Origin: Pseudomonas ceruminis
GTDB taxonomy: Bacteria > Pseudomonadota > Gammaproteobacteria > Pseudomonadales > Pseudomonadaceae
Assembly: GCF_021602025.1 (NCBI RefSeq)
Contig: NZ_BQHW01000002.1
Coordinates: forward strand, 62,001 to 126,000
Reading direction: 5' to 3'
DNA: 64,000 nt
Positions 43,558 through 51,659 of the stretch are shown here, piece by piece. The notes under the pieces are model-generated. The model made no database searches, was not told where the DNA came from, and saw nothing but the letters and a program-made list of their open reading frames with translations. A program made the translations under genes and the position numbers. The stretch's first letter is position 1, and the number at the start of each line of letters is the position of its first letter.

Positions 43558-44301
43558 ATGAAACTCTGTGCCGTGCAATGGGCATCGCAAAAGGGCGATC
43601 TGGCCGCTAATCTCAGCCGCCATTTGCGCTGTATCGAGCAGGCTGCGACGCTAGGTGCCGACGTGGTGGTGTTCCCCGAACTGTCCCTGACCGGCTATGA
43701 ACCTGCGCTGGCCCGAACGCTGGCATTGCCCGCCAGCACCGATCTACTCACGCCACTGCAGGCGCTCTGTGACCGGCTGGGAATCACGGCAGCCGTAGGC
43801 CTGCCGCTGTCGACCGCCGAAGGCATCCGCATCGGCATGCCGATCCTGCGCCCTGGCCTACCGCGCCTGACGTATGCCAAACAACGCCTGCATGCTGACG
43901 AACTGCCGTTCTTCACGGCGGGTGACCAGCCCATGGTGTTTGCGGTCGGGCAGCGGCAGCTGGCGCCTGCCATCTGTTATGAATCCATGTTCATGACCCA
44001 TGCCGAAGCAGCACAGGCGCTGGGCGCCGAGCTTTACCTTGTCAGCGTGGCGAAGACTGCCAAGGGCATTCGTGAAGGCCATGAGCACTATCGGCAGGTC
44101 GCCTGCAGCCTGGGTATCCCGGTGCTCATGGCCAACTGCGTGGGCCCCACCGACAACTTCACAGGTGCCGGCGGCTCGGCGGCCTGGGATAACCACGGCA
44201 ACCTGCTGGCCGTTCTGGACGACCGACAGGAAGGCTTGGTCCTGCTCGACATCGCGAACAACAGCGCCCTCGGCGTGCCGCTGGATGCCTCTATTGTATG
44301 A
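43558..44301 (+). CDS. nitrilase-superfamily carbon-nitrogen hydrolase
   Basis: A 247-residue amidohydrolase with the Glu-Lys-Cys triad: Glu in VVFPELSLTGYEP, Lys in TYAKQRLHADE, and Cys in APAICYES. It cleaves a C-N amide or nitrile bond; the exact substrate cannot be told. I preferred the ATG at 43558 over the adjacent in-frame TTG at 43555 because GGGAAGGGA is at better spacing. Its stop overlaps the next gene by ATGA. Confidence 0.9.
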   Translation: MKLCAVQWASQKGDLAANLSRHLRCIEQAATLGADVVVFPELSLTGYEPALARTLALPASTDLLTPLQALCDRLGITAAVGLPLSTAEGIRIGMPILRPGLPRLTYAKQRLHADELPFFTAGDQPMVFAVGQRQLAPAICYESMFMTHAEAAQALGAELYLVSVAKTAKGIREGHEHYRQVACSLGIPVLMANCVGPTDNFTGAGGSAAWDNHGNLLAVLDDRQEGLVLLDIANNSALGVPLDASIV

Positions 44302-44540
44302 AGTACCTGCTTTTTACGTTGGCCAGTTTTGCCGCTACTTACTACCTGGTTGGCCTGTTGATCCAGGGCCAGTTGGCTGAGATCGCCGAAGGGTTGCGGC
44401 ACCGGCCCGATGCGCCGACTCCCGGGCAATACCTGCGCGAAGTCAGGCCGCAGGCCCGTCGGGCGCACCGGCAGTACACGCTGATGGCGGGGTCAGTAGT
44501 GGCCTTGGTCGTTTGCCTGATTGTGTACGGGTTGAGCTGA
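44298..44540 (+). CDS. small two-helix membrane protein (80 aa)
   Basis: Hydrophobic segments near both ends (YLLFTLASFAATYYLVGLL and LMAGSVVALVVCLIVYGL) flank a positively charged, Arg-rich middle (LREVRPQARRAHRQY). It is coupled to the amidohydrolase gene through an ATGA overlap, so it is expressed with it. I do not recognise a family. Confidence 0.75.
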   Translation: MKYLLFTLASFAATYYLVGLLIQGQLAEIAEGLRHRPDAPTPGQYLREVRPQARRAHRQYTLMAGSVVALVVCLIVYGLS

Positions 44541-44555
44541 GGGCGGCACACCCGG

Positions 44556-45056
44556 CTACACGTCCAGCGCCAAGCTTTGGCGGCCTTCCAGCGCCAACAG
44601 GTACTGCTTGGCCGGCAAGCCGCCGGCAAACCCGGTCAGCCCCCCGGACGCGCCAATCACCCGGTGGCACGGCGCGATGATGGAAATGGGGTTGCGTCCG
44701 TTGGCAGCGCCCACGGCCCGTACCGCGCTGGGGTTGCCAATCTGGCGGGCAATGTCGCTGTAGCTGCGCGTCTGGCCAAAGGGAATGGTCAGCAACGCCG
44801 CCCATACCTGGCGCTGGAACTCGGTGCCGGCAAAGTCCAGGGGCAGTTCGAAACACCGGCGCGAGCCTGCGAAATACTCACCCAGCTGGTGCGCGGTTTC
44901 GCGCAGCACCGGGTGCTGGTCATCGCGGTGCAACTCGCCCAGGCGCACGCGGTTTTCCCGTTCCTCTTCCCATAGCACGGCAGCCAGCCGTTCGTTGCGA
45001 GCCACCAGCGTCAGGCAGCCGACTGGGGATGGCATGAAGGTGTAGGCGCTGGACAT
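44556..45056 (-). CDS. ogt: methylated-DNA-protein-cysteine methyltransferase
   Basis: A 166-residue suicide repair protein that takes alkyl groups from O6-alkylguanine onto its own cysteine. The active-site motif is IIAPCHRVIGASGGLTGFAGG. The helix-turn-helix region reads TIPFGQTRSYSDIARQIGNP. The start at 45056 (MSSAYTF) is preferred because the longer frame begins with residues unlike the family. Ada-type regulatory domains are absent. Confidence 0.93.
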   Translation of the reverse strand: MSSAYTFMPSPVGCLTLVARNERLAAVLWEEERENRVRLGELHRDDQHPVLRETAHQLGEYFAGSRRCFELPLDFAGTEFQRQVWAALLTIPFGQTRSYSDIARQIGNPSAVRAVGAANGRNPISIIAPCHRVIGASGGLTGFAGGLPAKQYLLALEGRQSLALDV

Positions 45057-45142
45057 GCGACGTTCTCGTTCTGTGGCAAAGTCAGCGCACTGTAACGCCG
45101 CCCCCTGGGCCTGCGCACCCGCTTTCTTGCGCAAGCAATTGC

Positions 45143-45940
45143 TCATGCGGCAATACGGCGAGCCTCTGCCAGGTTGATCCGCGGGACCAACGCCGGGGGG
45201 ATGCGGGAACTGGCCGATACGTTGTACACACGAAAATGTTCATCCATCACCTGCTCGGCCATCAGGGTCAGCGCTGGCAGGATACGGCTGTGCCAATGCT
45301 GATCGAGGCCACAGGGTGAATGTTCGCCGTCATCGGTTTCATAGAAGCGGCCCACCGATTGGTCAAGGTCCACCCCGACCAGCAGCACCTGCTCGAAACC
45401 CAGGTGATAGGCCAGTTGCAAGGCCACATACACCACCGTGCGAGCATCGTAGTAGCCAATGGAAAGGTCCTTGCTGAACGCGATCGAACGGCCTCGCTTG
45501 CTCCATAACGCCCGGCTGCAGACATGGCTGGCTCCGCCTCCGCGCAGGCAGTCGAATACCCCAGGATTGGCGGCCTTGTGCAGCGGGTAGCACTCGGTAC
45601 CCGGCGGGATGTCGGCCCCCGCGAACTGCTCAGGCCATAAGGCAAGGCGTTCACTGTCACGCAACGCGAGGGCAAATAGCGCAGGCTGTTGATCGCGAAA
45701 GCTCTTGTCGGTGCACACGTAGAAAAAAGGTTTCACGGCACAGGCGGCAGTGAGCGCGACGGAGCCGTTCATGGCGATGATCGGCAGGTGAGCGAACTCA
45801 CCCAGCGGAAAATGCCGGGCGGAGGCGCCGGACGCAAGAATCACCACGGTACCCTGCTGGGTATTGCGACACGCCTCAAAACTGGAGAACGCCCCGCGTT
45901 CAGCATTGAGCTGCGACGGAAGTGGGTTCATCAGGTACAT
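45143..45940 (-). CDS. conserved protein, possibly surface-glycan related (265 aa)
   Basis: A cytoplasmic protein with a Rossmann-like opening (GTVVILASGASARHFPLGEF), then PFFYVCTDKSFRDQQPALF and LGFEQVLLVGVDLDQS. This resembles the DUF115/6-hydroxymethylpterin-pyrophosphokinase-like fold seen in some lipopolysaccharide-core and motility-linked proteins. The resemblance is weak and I cannot name a function. Either the ATG at 45940 or the one at 45931 may be the start. No good ribosome site is visible, and a 26-bp inverted repeat lies directly upstream. Confidence 0.65.
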   Translation of the reverse strand: MYLMNPLPSQLNAERGAFSSFEACRNTQQGTVVILASGASARHFPLGEFAHLPIIAMNGSVALTAACAVKPFFYVCTDKSFRDQQPALFALALRDSERLALWPEQFAGADIPPGTECYPLHKAANPGVFDCLRGGGASHVCSRALWSKRGRSIAFSKDLSIGYYDARTVVYVALQLAYHLGFEQVLLVGVDLDQSVGRFYETDDGEHSPCGLDQHWHSRILPALTLMAEQVMDEHFRVYNVSASSRIPPALVPRINLAEARRIAA

Positions 45941-45941
45941 C

Positions 45942-45967
45942 TTCTGTTTTGTTTATACAAAACAGAA
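45942..45967. promoter_or_regulatory. 26-bp inverted repeat abutting the start of the 45940 gene
   Basis: TTCTGTTTTGT (45942-45952) and ACAAAACAGAA (45957-45967) are perfect 11-bp arms around TTAT. Read leftward, the centre contains TATAAA, a good -10 box, ending 11 nt before the ATG at 45940. A transcript from there would have almost no leader. The repeat looks like an operator over a promoter. Confidence 0.65.
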
Positions 45968-46142
45968 TAACCACCCCTGAACAACCCGCGACCTTTTTTA
46001 CAAAAACCTTACACGAATCGACCAGCGGGTCTCAAAACGTCTTGGCCAGTCGGCAGCAGGCCGCGCTTTTATTCATGAGTCGCCTTGATGGTTATCTGCT
46101 ACCAGACTAATACTTAGGGCTCTGCCTGGGGAGGCACCAAGT

Positions 46143-46349
46143 ATGCAACCGAGATTCGTTATCGTACCGGCTGTACCCCTCGAAAAGGAGTCCTTGCGCA
46201 TCGGTAGCAGGTACTGTGCGGCTACCGTATGCGCAGGCTTCGACATCTACGACAACTATGCGAAGGAGCGGCTCAAGCCCAGCTACCCGAGCAGGACCGC
46301 GGCAGAAGTGCAGTGCCGGCGCATGAACCTGGCCGGCGAGGTGCATTGA
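46143..46349 (+). CDS. small conserved-looking protein (68 aa)
   Basis: A short ORF with GGGGAGG 8-14 nt before the ATG. Its C-terminal half reads GFDIYDNYAKERLKPSYPSRTA and ends with a CRRMN motif. This pattern recalls small Pseudomonas proteins in which an aspartate/asparagine-rich turn precedes a basic segment and a final Cys-Arg-x-x-Asn. No signal peptide. Function unknown. Confidence 0.6.
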   Translation: MQPRFVIVPAVPLEKESLRIGSRYCAATVCAGFDIYDNYAKERLKPSYPSRTAAEVQCRRMNLAGEVH

Positions 46350-46404
46350 CGCTTGTGTTGGGGGTGGGTTGCCCTACCCCCGCGCAGGCTACCGAACTGG
46401 CGTG

Positions 46405-46839
46405 TCAGAGGGTGCTGTGGGGTACATCTTCGTCCTCGCCCGCCTGCCATCCGGCAATGAGCCGCTCGGCGTTCGCTTCGCAATCCATCCCCTGCGGCTT
46501 GCGCTCGATACCCGCGATAACCGCCAGCAACTGCGCCCGGTTCTGCGCCAGTCGCTGCTGCATGGCTTCGATTTCCGCCACTTTGCGCTTGAGGCTGGCC
46601 AGCAACAGGTCATGACGTGCGGCACCGGCACCCGATGCCTGGGTGAGCGTGCGCATTTCCTCCAAGCTGAACCCTGCCTGCTGGCCACAGGTAATGATTT
46701 CCAGCGACCGCACCACCTGTTCGGGGTAATCCCGATAGCCGTTGCCCAGGCGCCGGGCTTCGATCAGCCCACTGGCTTCATAAAAACGAATGCGTGAAGC
46801 ACTCAGCCCGGTGCGCCGGGCCAGTTCGCCAATTTTCAT
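46405..46839 (-). CDS. MerR-family transcriptional regulator
   Basis: A 144-residue regulator. The winged-helix DNA-binding half is MKIGELARRTGLSASRIRFY, followed by EASGLIEARRLGNGYRDY. A coiled-coil dimerisation helix (about 80-115) follows. No clustered metal-binding cysteines are seen, so it is not a clear metal sensor. It faces an old-yellow-enzyme gene over a 19-bp-spacer promoter, the target type that MerR proteins activate by twisting DNA. Confidence 0.92.
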   Translation of the reverse strand: MKIGELARRTGLSASRIRFYEASGLIEARRLGNGYRDYPEQVVRSLEIITCGQQAGFSLEEMRTLTQASGAGAARHDLLLASLKRKVAEIEAMQQRLAQNRAQLLAVIAGIERKPQGMDCEANAERLIAGWQAGEDEDVPHSTL

Positions 46840-46857
46840 GTTAGGTAAAATGCCCTC

Positions 46858-46888
46858 TTGACCTTAAGGTTTACTTTAACCTTAGCCT
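46858..46888 (+). promoter_or_regulatory. MerR-type promoter with 19-bp spacer and palindromic operator
   Basis: The -35 box TTGACC (46858-46863) and -10 box TAGCCT (46883-46888) lie 19 bp apart rather than 17. Between them sits the perfect inverted repeat TAAGGTT/AACCTTA with a 6-nt centre (46865-46884). This is the standard MerR-family layout. It points to the oxidoreductase at 46951, with the MerR gene divergent. Confidence 0.85.
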
Positions 46889-46950
46889 TCTCCAAAACCC
46901 AACCCTGCCGCGGCCCGGTCCGATGCACGGCATTTTTTGGAGAGATCACC

Positions 46951-48186
46951 ATGCGCCCCTTCCAACCCCTGCGTCTGCCCAATGGCAGTGTCATTCCCAA
47001 CCGCATTGCCAAGGCGGCCATGGAGGAAAACCTGGCCAACCCGGACCAGACCCCATCCGATCAATTGCTGCGCTTGTACCAAGCGTGGGCCGAGGGCGGC
47101 GCTGGGCTACTGCTGACCGGCAATGTCATGATCGACCCTGCCGCCATGACCGGTCCCGGCGGCGTCATGCTCGATGACAGCCAGCCATTGCAGCGTTTTC
47201 GCCAATGGGCTCAGGCTGGCCGCGCCAAGGGTGCGCAGTTCTGGATGCAGATCAACCACCCGGGGCGGCAAATGCGCGCGCACCTGGGCCAACCTACCGT
47301 GGCACCTTCGGCCATTGCCTTGGACATGGGAAGCCTGTCCAGGCTGTTCCCCCTGCCCCGGGCCTTGGATGAAGAGGAAATCGCCGCGCTGATCCACCGT
47401 TTCGCCCGCACCGCCGCCCTTGCCGAAGAGGCCGGCTTCAACGGTGTGCAGATCCATGCTGCGCATGGTTATCTGCTGAGCCAGTTTCTGTCGCCTCTGA
47501 GCAATCAGCGCCAGGACCGCTGGGGCGGCAGCCTGGAGAATCGCGCGCGCTTGCTGCTGGAGGTGGTCAAGGCCGTACGTGCAGCAGTGTCCCCAGGTTT
47601 TGCCGTGGCCGTGAAGCTCAACTCGGCAGACTTCCAGCGCGGCGGTTTCGAACCCGCCGACGCGCGCCAGGTAGTGTTATGGCTGAATGAACTGCCGGTA
47701 GACCTGGTAGAGCTGTCAGGCGGCAGTTACGAGGCACCTGCGATGCAGGGCGATACCCGTGACGGCCGTACCCTGGCCCGCGAAGCCTACTTCCTGACAT
47801 TCGCCAGCGAAATTGCCAGCATTGCCAGAATGCCCGTGATGGTTACGGGCGGCATCCGCCGTCTGCCGGTGGTCGAACAGGTGCTCGACAGTGGCGTGGC
47901 CATGGCCGGAATCGCCACCGCCTTGGCCATAGACCCCACGCTGCCCAAACGCTGGCAAGGCGGCCAAGCCAGCGCGACGGCCCAACTGCAGCCCATCCGC
48001 TGGAAGCGCAAGGCGTTCGCCGCGCTCGCCTATATGGCGCTGGTGAAAATGCAAATGCGCCGGCTGGCGGCCGGAAGCCGAGCCAAGGGACAGGCTTGGC
48101 CACTGCGCGCCGTGCTGCTGGAGCAATGGTGCACCCTGCGCCGGGTGAGGCAGTACAGGCGTATGATGAATAGCCGACTGGGTTGA
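46951..48186 (+). CDS. old-yellow-enzyme-type NADH:flavin oxidoreductase
   Basis: An FMN-dependent oxidoreductase of 411 residues with a TIM barrel. It begins PFQPLRLPNGSVIPNRIAKA. Active-site and FMN motifs are MQINHPGRQ, VQIHAAHGYLLSQFLSPLSNQRQDRW in part, and VMVTGGIRR. It reduces activated C=C bonds of enones or nitro compounds; there is no Fe-S cluster motif of the 2,4-dienoyl-CoA reductase type. GGAGA precedes the ATG at 46951. Expression is probably controlled by the divergent MerR regulator. The last 70 residues, with basic patches, are longer than the minimal barrel. Confidence 0.9.
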   Translation: MRPFQPLRLPNGSVIPNRIAKAAMEENLANPDQTPSDQLLRLYQAWAEGGAGLLLTGNVMIDPAAMTGPGGVMLDDSQPLQRFRQWAQAGRAKGAQFWMQINHPGRQMRAHLGQPTVAPSAIALDMGSLSRLFPLPRALDEEEIAALIHRFARTAALAEEAGFNGVQIHAAHGYLLSQFLSPLSNQRQDRWGGSLENRARLLLEVVKAVRAAVSPGFAVAVKLNSADFQRGGFEPADARQVVLWLNELPVDLVELSGGSYEAPAMQGDTRDGRTLAREAYFLTFASEIASIARMPVMVTGGIRRLPVVEQVLDSGVAMAGIATALAIDPTLPKRWQGGQASATAQLQPIRWKRKAFAALAYMALVKMQMRRLAAGSRAKGQAWPLRAVLLEQWCTLRRVRQYRRMMNSRLG

Positions 48187-48225
48187 TGCTGTGCCATGCC
48201 GGCGTTCTCTGACGGGAGCACTGCC

Positions 48226-48588
48226 ATGAATACATCGATCTTCCCACTGATGTTGGCACTGGGCGCGTTGCCCGGCTGTTCGAGCACCGCATCCCTCTAC
48301 CATGACCAGCCGCTGGTATCGAAAGTCGATAACGGCATGAGCAAGGAGCAAGTGCTGCAGATAGGCGGCAAGCCGACGGCTGAGTCCGAGCGCACCGTGG
48401 TACCCGGTTCGTGCTTTGACTACCTACTGGTCAGGTCGGGCCAGACTCAACCCTACAGCGTCAGCTTCGACGGGAATGGCAAGGTGGACAGGACCACTTT
48501 CATGACCTGCGCCGAATGGAGCGCTGCTCAGCAGAAAGCCAGGCGGCCTTCACCGAGCATGGGCGGCTTTGGCGGATCGGGCTATTGA
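48226..48588 (+). CDS. OsmE/SmpA-like small lipoprotein
   Basis: A 120-residue protein with a lipoprotein signal ending LGALPGC, so Cys18 would be acylated. The SmpA/OmlA-type fold is suggested by VDNGMSKEQVLQIGGKPTAE and the segment VVPGSCFDYLL. OsmE-type proteins are outer-membrane lipoproteins induced by osmotic stress. The C-terminus is Gly-rich. ATG at 48226 with GGGAG upstream. Confidence 0.8.
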   Translation: MNTSIFPLMLALGALPGCSSTASLYHDQPLVSKVDNGMSKEQVLQIGGKPTAESERTVVPGSCFDYLLVRSGQTQPYSVSFDGNGKVDRTTFMTCAEWSAAQQKARRPSPSMGGFGGSGY

Positions 48589-48595
48589 CGGGTGA

Positions 48596-48925
48596 TCACT
48601 CGAGGCAATCCCGAGCCACCTGGCGCAGTTTATCGCCGGTCAGGAAGCTGCCCTTGTAAAACGTTGCACGGCTGCCATCGTGGTACTCGACCACTTCCAG
48701 GACCACGTCTGAAGTCACGGCACTGGGTGCAGTCAGGCGATAACCGTGGCTGATGGATTTTTGCGTGGTCTGCGGCGAGAGTGCTTGCCATTTGGGCAGC
48801 ACACAGGCGGCGTAATCACTGGGCGACTTCTTGGTAAGTTTACTGGCAGTAGGCTTGCCCGGGTTGGCACAGCCGGCCAGGCCCGCAACCAGAACAGAGC
48901 AGAACAGAATACGAAGTAGAGGCAT
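48596..48925 (-). CDS. small lipoprotein of unknown function (first of a pair)
   Basis: A 109-residue lipoprotein from MPLLRILF, with lipobox VAGLAGC. It carries the segment KKSPSDYAACVLPKW, shared in pattern with the next leftward gene (SPPDYLGCVKGEL). Two cysteines outside the lipobox, in YAACV and near the end in ARDCLE, could form a disulphide in the periplasm. An upstream ATG at 48955 is possible. Function unknown. Confidence 0.7.
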   Translation of the reverse strand: MPLLRILFCSVLVAGLAGCANPGKPTASKLTKKSPSDYAACVLPKWQALSPQTTQKSISHGYRLTAPSAVTSDVVLEVVEYHDGSRATFYKGSFLTGDKLRQVARDCLE

Positions 48926-49096
48926 TTGCAATTGACCGATATGGACCTGGGGCATATTACCCTCACTGGCGCGCCAACACTAATCAACCAAGGTCGTGCT
49001 CTGCCCGGACGCATGAGCGCGCAAGACTTCTGTCGCATTTCACCGGCTCCCAGGCAGCCGTAGACTTCGACCCGCTGATGGATCAGCACCCATCGC

Positions 49097-49128
49097 AAAA
49101 AGCCCGCGCTCTACGGTGCGGGCTTTTT
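49097..49128. terminator. bidirectional intrinsic terminator
   Basis: AAAAAGCCCGC pairs with GCGGGCTTTTT across a 10-nt loop, giving an A-run on one side and a T-run on the other. It can end transcription in both directions and separates the two related lipoprotein genes. Confidence 0.88.
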
Positions 49129-49157
49129 GTCTTGTTGCCACCGGTTTATGGGCTTGG

Positions 49158-49526
49158 CTAGGCTTTTGAACACATGAGCGCAGCATCGAGCAACCGCCCA
49201 TGGTCATACCAGGCGTCGCGTTGATAGGCGGTGAACTGATGATGCGTACCGGTGCCGTGCACTTCGACAAGGCCGTTGGCTGTAGTGGGGTCTGTGCTGT
49301 CCACGAACAGTTGCACCGAGTCGCCGCTACCCACTTCATAGGTGGTCGCATTACGCTGAAGTTCACCTTTGACGCACCCCAGATAATCGGGCGGGCTTTT
49401 ATCGGTAGTGCCAAAGGTATAATCGTGTCCTTCACGAACATCCGGGTTGTGTGCACACCCTCCCATCAAGATTGTGAAAACAGCGGATACCAGTATTGCG
49501 CCTGCGGCTGACCTGAAACTCTTCAC
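49158..49526 (-). CDS. small lipoprotein of unknown function (second of a pair)
   Basis: A 122-residue protein from a GTG at 49526, with CAGGAG upstream; a longer ATG frame at 49580 is less likely because its signal peptide would be buried. The lipobox is ILMGGC. The body has SPPDYLGCVKGEL and ends LLDAALMCSKA, so the two extra cysteines sit in similar places to those of the 48925 gene. The two appear to be diverged paralogues. Confidence 0.7.
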   Translation of the reverse strand: MKSFRSAAGAILVSAVFTILMGGCAHNPDVREGHDYTFGTTDKSPPDYLGCVKGELQRNATTYEVGSGDSVQLFVDSTDPTTANGLVEVHGTGTHHQFTAYQRDAWYDHGRLLDAALMCSKA

Positions 49527-49697
49527 GCGACACACTCCTGCTGCCCCCGCGGTGGTGAACCAAGGCCATCGAAACAGCAATACCCTTTTTTTCGTTCTGT
49601 GGCCTACATACTACCCCTCGTTAGTTTCAAGGTAATATGCTTGTTCGTTATATCGAACGTGTGCTGACTGAAGCGCCCTCCAGCAGAAATAGGCCTG

Positions 49698-49826
49698 CTA
49701 CATTCGCCGCCGTCGACCCATGCGCCCGCTACTGCCGATAACTGTAAAAACCAGCCCGGGGATCCAGAAGGCAGGATTTGCGGTGGCCAACCCCAGTGCC
49801 AACATTGATACGCCTATACCGATCAT
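49698..49826 (-). CDS. 42-residue single-helix membrane protein
   Basis: A very short ORF on the minus strand with AAGGAG 11 nt before the ATG. It encodes MIGIGVSMLALGLATANPAF followed by WIPGLVFTVIG, one long hydrophobic region, and ends with the basic tail RMGRRRRM. The strong ribosome site, lone hydrophobic helix and positive C-terminus are typical of real small membrane proteins. Function unknown. Confidence 0.6.
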   Translation of the reverse strand: MIGIGVSMLALGLATANPAFWIPGLVFTVIGSSGRMGRRRRM

Positions 49827-49872
49827 GACCGGTCTTGCTCCTTGATGATGTTGAAACGTTGCGCTAGGTGTG

Positions 49873-50169
49873 TCAGTCCTGCTCTGTCAGTTCGCAGACG
49901 CCATTCGCACGGCCCTTACCGGTGTAGGAAACGCTCACCGTGCCATCCGGGTTGACCATCAGCGACAGGGTTACCCCACTGCCCTTGGCCTCGAAATACG
50001 TATCGCTGAACTTCTTCAGCTTGGCTTGCTTACCATTTATGTAAACGGGGCCGCCCTCATCCGCATGCACTTCGATGTTGCCCGGGCATGTGGCGTTCAC
50101 GAGCGGTATTTCTGCACTGGCAATCCCCGAAACACCTAGCAAGGCCAACCCTAGCAAATGCCGCTTCAT
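49873..50169 (-). CDS. small secreted protein with paired cysteines (98 aa)
   Basis: A signal peptide (RHLLGLALLGVSGIASA) is followed by a short beta-rich body: VNATCPGNIEVHADEGGPVY, then VTLSLMVNPDGTVSVSYTG and GVCELTEQD. Two cysteines (one near each end) probably form a disulphide in the periplasm. GGAGGTG lies just upstream of the ATG at 50169. I do not recognise the family. Confidence 0.75.
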   Translation of the reverse strand: MKRHLLGLALLGVSGIASAEIPLVNATCPGNIEVHADEGGPVYINGKQAKLKKFSDTYFEAKGSGVTLSLMVNPDGTVSVSYTGKGRANGVCELTEQD

Positions 50170-50398
50170 TCACACCTCCTGATTCAATACGCTCACCTAA
50201 CCAGGGCAGATTAGCACTGGCACGCACGCAACTTCTGCCTTGATGCGACAAGAGCACATTTGTACGCCTGACCAGGCAAACACCTCGATACCCGCGGTTG
50301 CCGCTGGGGGTGCTAACTAGCCGACGGGTTATCGACTAGAGGCCTCCCACTATTCATGTTAAAAGCACTCTCAGGTAAAACACGCCGTTCGATGCCTA

Positions 50399-51091
50399 AT
50401 GCTTCCTCAATCAAGTCATTACACCGCGCGCGGCAAGCGCATTGCACAGATACGTGGCAAGGTCGGGCTGTGTTTTGTGGCAGCACTTTCCTTCCTGGCC
50501 GGCATGACGGATGCGGTGGGCTTTACCGCAACGGGCGATTTCGTCTCCTTCATGAGTGGCAATACCACGCGACTGGCCGTTTCGATTGGCGAGGGCGACT
50601 CTTGCGCCATCCTCACCATCGCAACGCTGATTGTGGCGTTCGTCGTCGGCAACGCCATGGGCGTGATCGTGGCGCGCTGGGTAAATCGGCGCTCTTGGCC
50701 CTTGCTCCTGTGTGTGGGGGGCCTGCTGTGCCTGGCTGGGGTGCTGCCGACACCGCTCGTGGCACTGGTCTGTGCCGTGCTTTCCATGGGCATGATCAAT
50801 GCGGTCGTGGAGGAAGTGAATGGGCTGCCCATCGGGCTGACGTATGTGACGGGCGCCCTTTCTCGCTTCGGGCGCGGCCTGGGTCGCTGGCTAATGGGTG
50901 AGCGCAAGCCTGGGTGGCGGGTGCAACTGGTACCTTGGCTTGGTATGTTGCTGGGGGCGGTAGCGGGCGCGCTGTTGCAAAGCACGTTTGGTATGACGGC
51001 GCTGGCAATCAACGGCCTACTGGCGGCACTGCTAGCCACCGCTTCGATTGTCATTCCGCATCGCTGGCAACGGGCCTACATGCCGAAGTAG
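50399..51091 (+). CDS. YoaK-family (DUF1275) membrane protein
   Basis: A 230-residue protein with six hydrophobic segments. It contains FLAGMTDAVGFTATGDFVSFMSGNTTRLAV-type residues (for example FVSFMSGNTTRLAV), diagnostic of the YoaK/DUF1275 family of uncharacterised membrane proteins. The start is uncertain: no clear ribosome site precedes the ATG at 50399, and an out-of-frame ATG lies at 50356. It appears to be a single-gene unit. Confidence 0.82.
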   Translation: MLPQSSHYTARGKRIAQIRGKVGLCFVAALSFLAGMTDAVGFTATGDFVSFMSGNTTRLAVSIGEGDSCAILTIATLIVAFVVGNAMGVIVARWVNRRSWPLLLCVGGLLCLAGVLPTPLVALVCAVLSMGMINAVVEEVNGLPIGLTYVTGALSRFGRGLGRWLMGERKPGWRVQLVPWLGMLLGAVAGALLQSTFGMTALAINGLLAALLATASIVIPHRWQRAYMPK

Positions 51092-51209
51092 CGCGAAGGC
51101 AAGGACGGAGCCTGCATGGCCTGGCCAGCGATAAGCGGCAGGACTGTCGCACAGAGCCAGGCACATTATGATGAGTGACGTTGTGATCGTTTAGGATCGA
51201 GGTCTGAGC

Positions 51210-51659
51210 ATGGAATGTCACGTTCGTCCCGCCACGAGCAAAGATGCAGCAGCGATTAGCCACGTGGTAATTGCCGCTCTGCGTCAGTCAAATTCACAGG
51301 ACTACGCGCCCGATATCATCGCTCAGGTTGAGCGCAACTTTGCTCCTGAAGCCGTCACGGTACAACTCGTCCAGCGCAAGGTTCTGGTAGCCTTGCTGGG
51401 CGATACCATCATCGGCACTGCCAGTCTCGACGGTGAGGTAGTCAGGAGCGTTTTCGTTGATCCTGCGCATCAAAAAGGCGGTATCGGTCGGCAGCTGATG
51501 GGTGCCATTCATGCCATCGCTGCCCGCGCCGGTGTTGACGCTGTGCGTGTGCCATCGTCGATTACCGCTGAACAGTTTTATGCCGCGTTGGGTTATCAGA
51601 AAATCCGCGACGAGTTCCATGGGGCTGAGCGCACCATCGTCATGGAAAAACGGCTTTAG
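51210..51659 (+). CDS. GNAT-family N-acetyltransferase
   Basis: A 149-residue acetyltransferase. It starts MECHVRPATSKDAAAISHVV and has the acetyl-CoA motif VDPAHQKGGIGRQLMG (Q/RxxGxG/A type), then FYAALGYQKIRDE. The substrate is unknown; the sequence resembles the large class that acetylates small molecules or peptides. The gene stands alone, with a 118-bp gap upstream. Confidence 0.88.
   Translation: MECHVRPATSKDAAAISHVVIAALRQSNSQDYAPDIIAQVERNFAPEAVTVQLVQRKVLVALLGDTIIGTASLDGEVVRSVFVDPAHQKGGIGRQLMGAIHAIAARAGVDAVRVPSSITAEQFYAALGYQKIRDEFHGAERTIVMEKRL

Noticed and set aside
45922-46110. 62-codon frame on the plus strand overlapping the 26-bp inverted repeat
   Set aside because: It starts on GTG without a ribosome site, overlaps the opposite gene and its promoter, and has no coding character.
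50356-50901. 181-codon frame overlapping the YoaK gene
   Set aside because: The YoaK/DUF1275 motifs lie in a different frame; this one is Gly/Arg-rich shadow.
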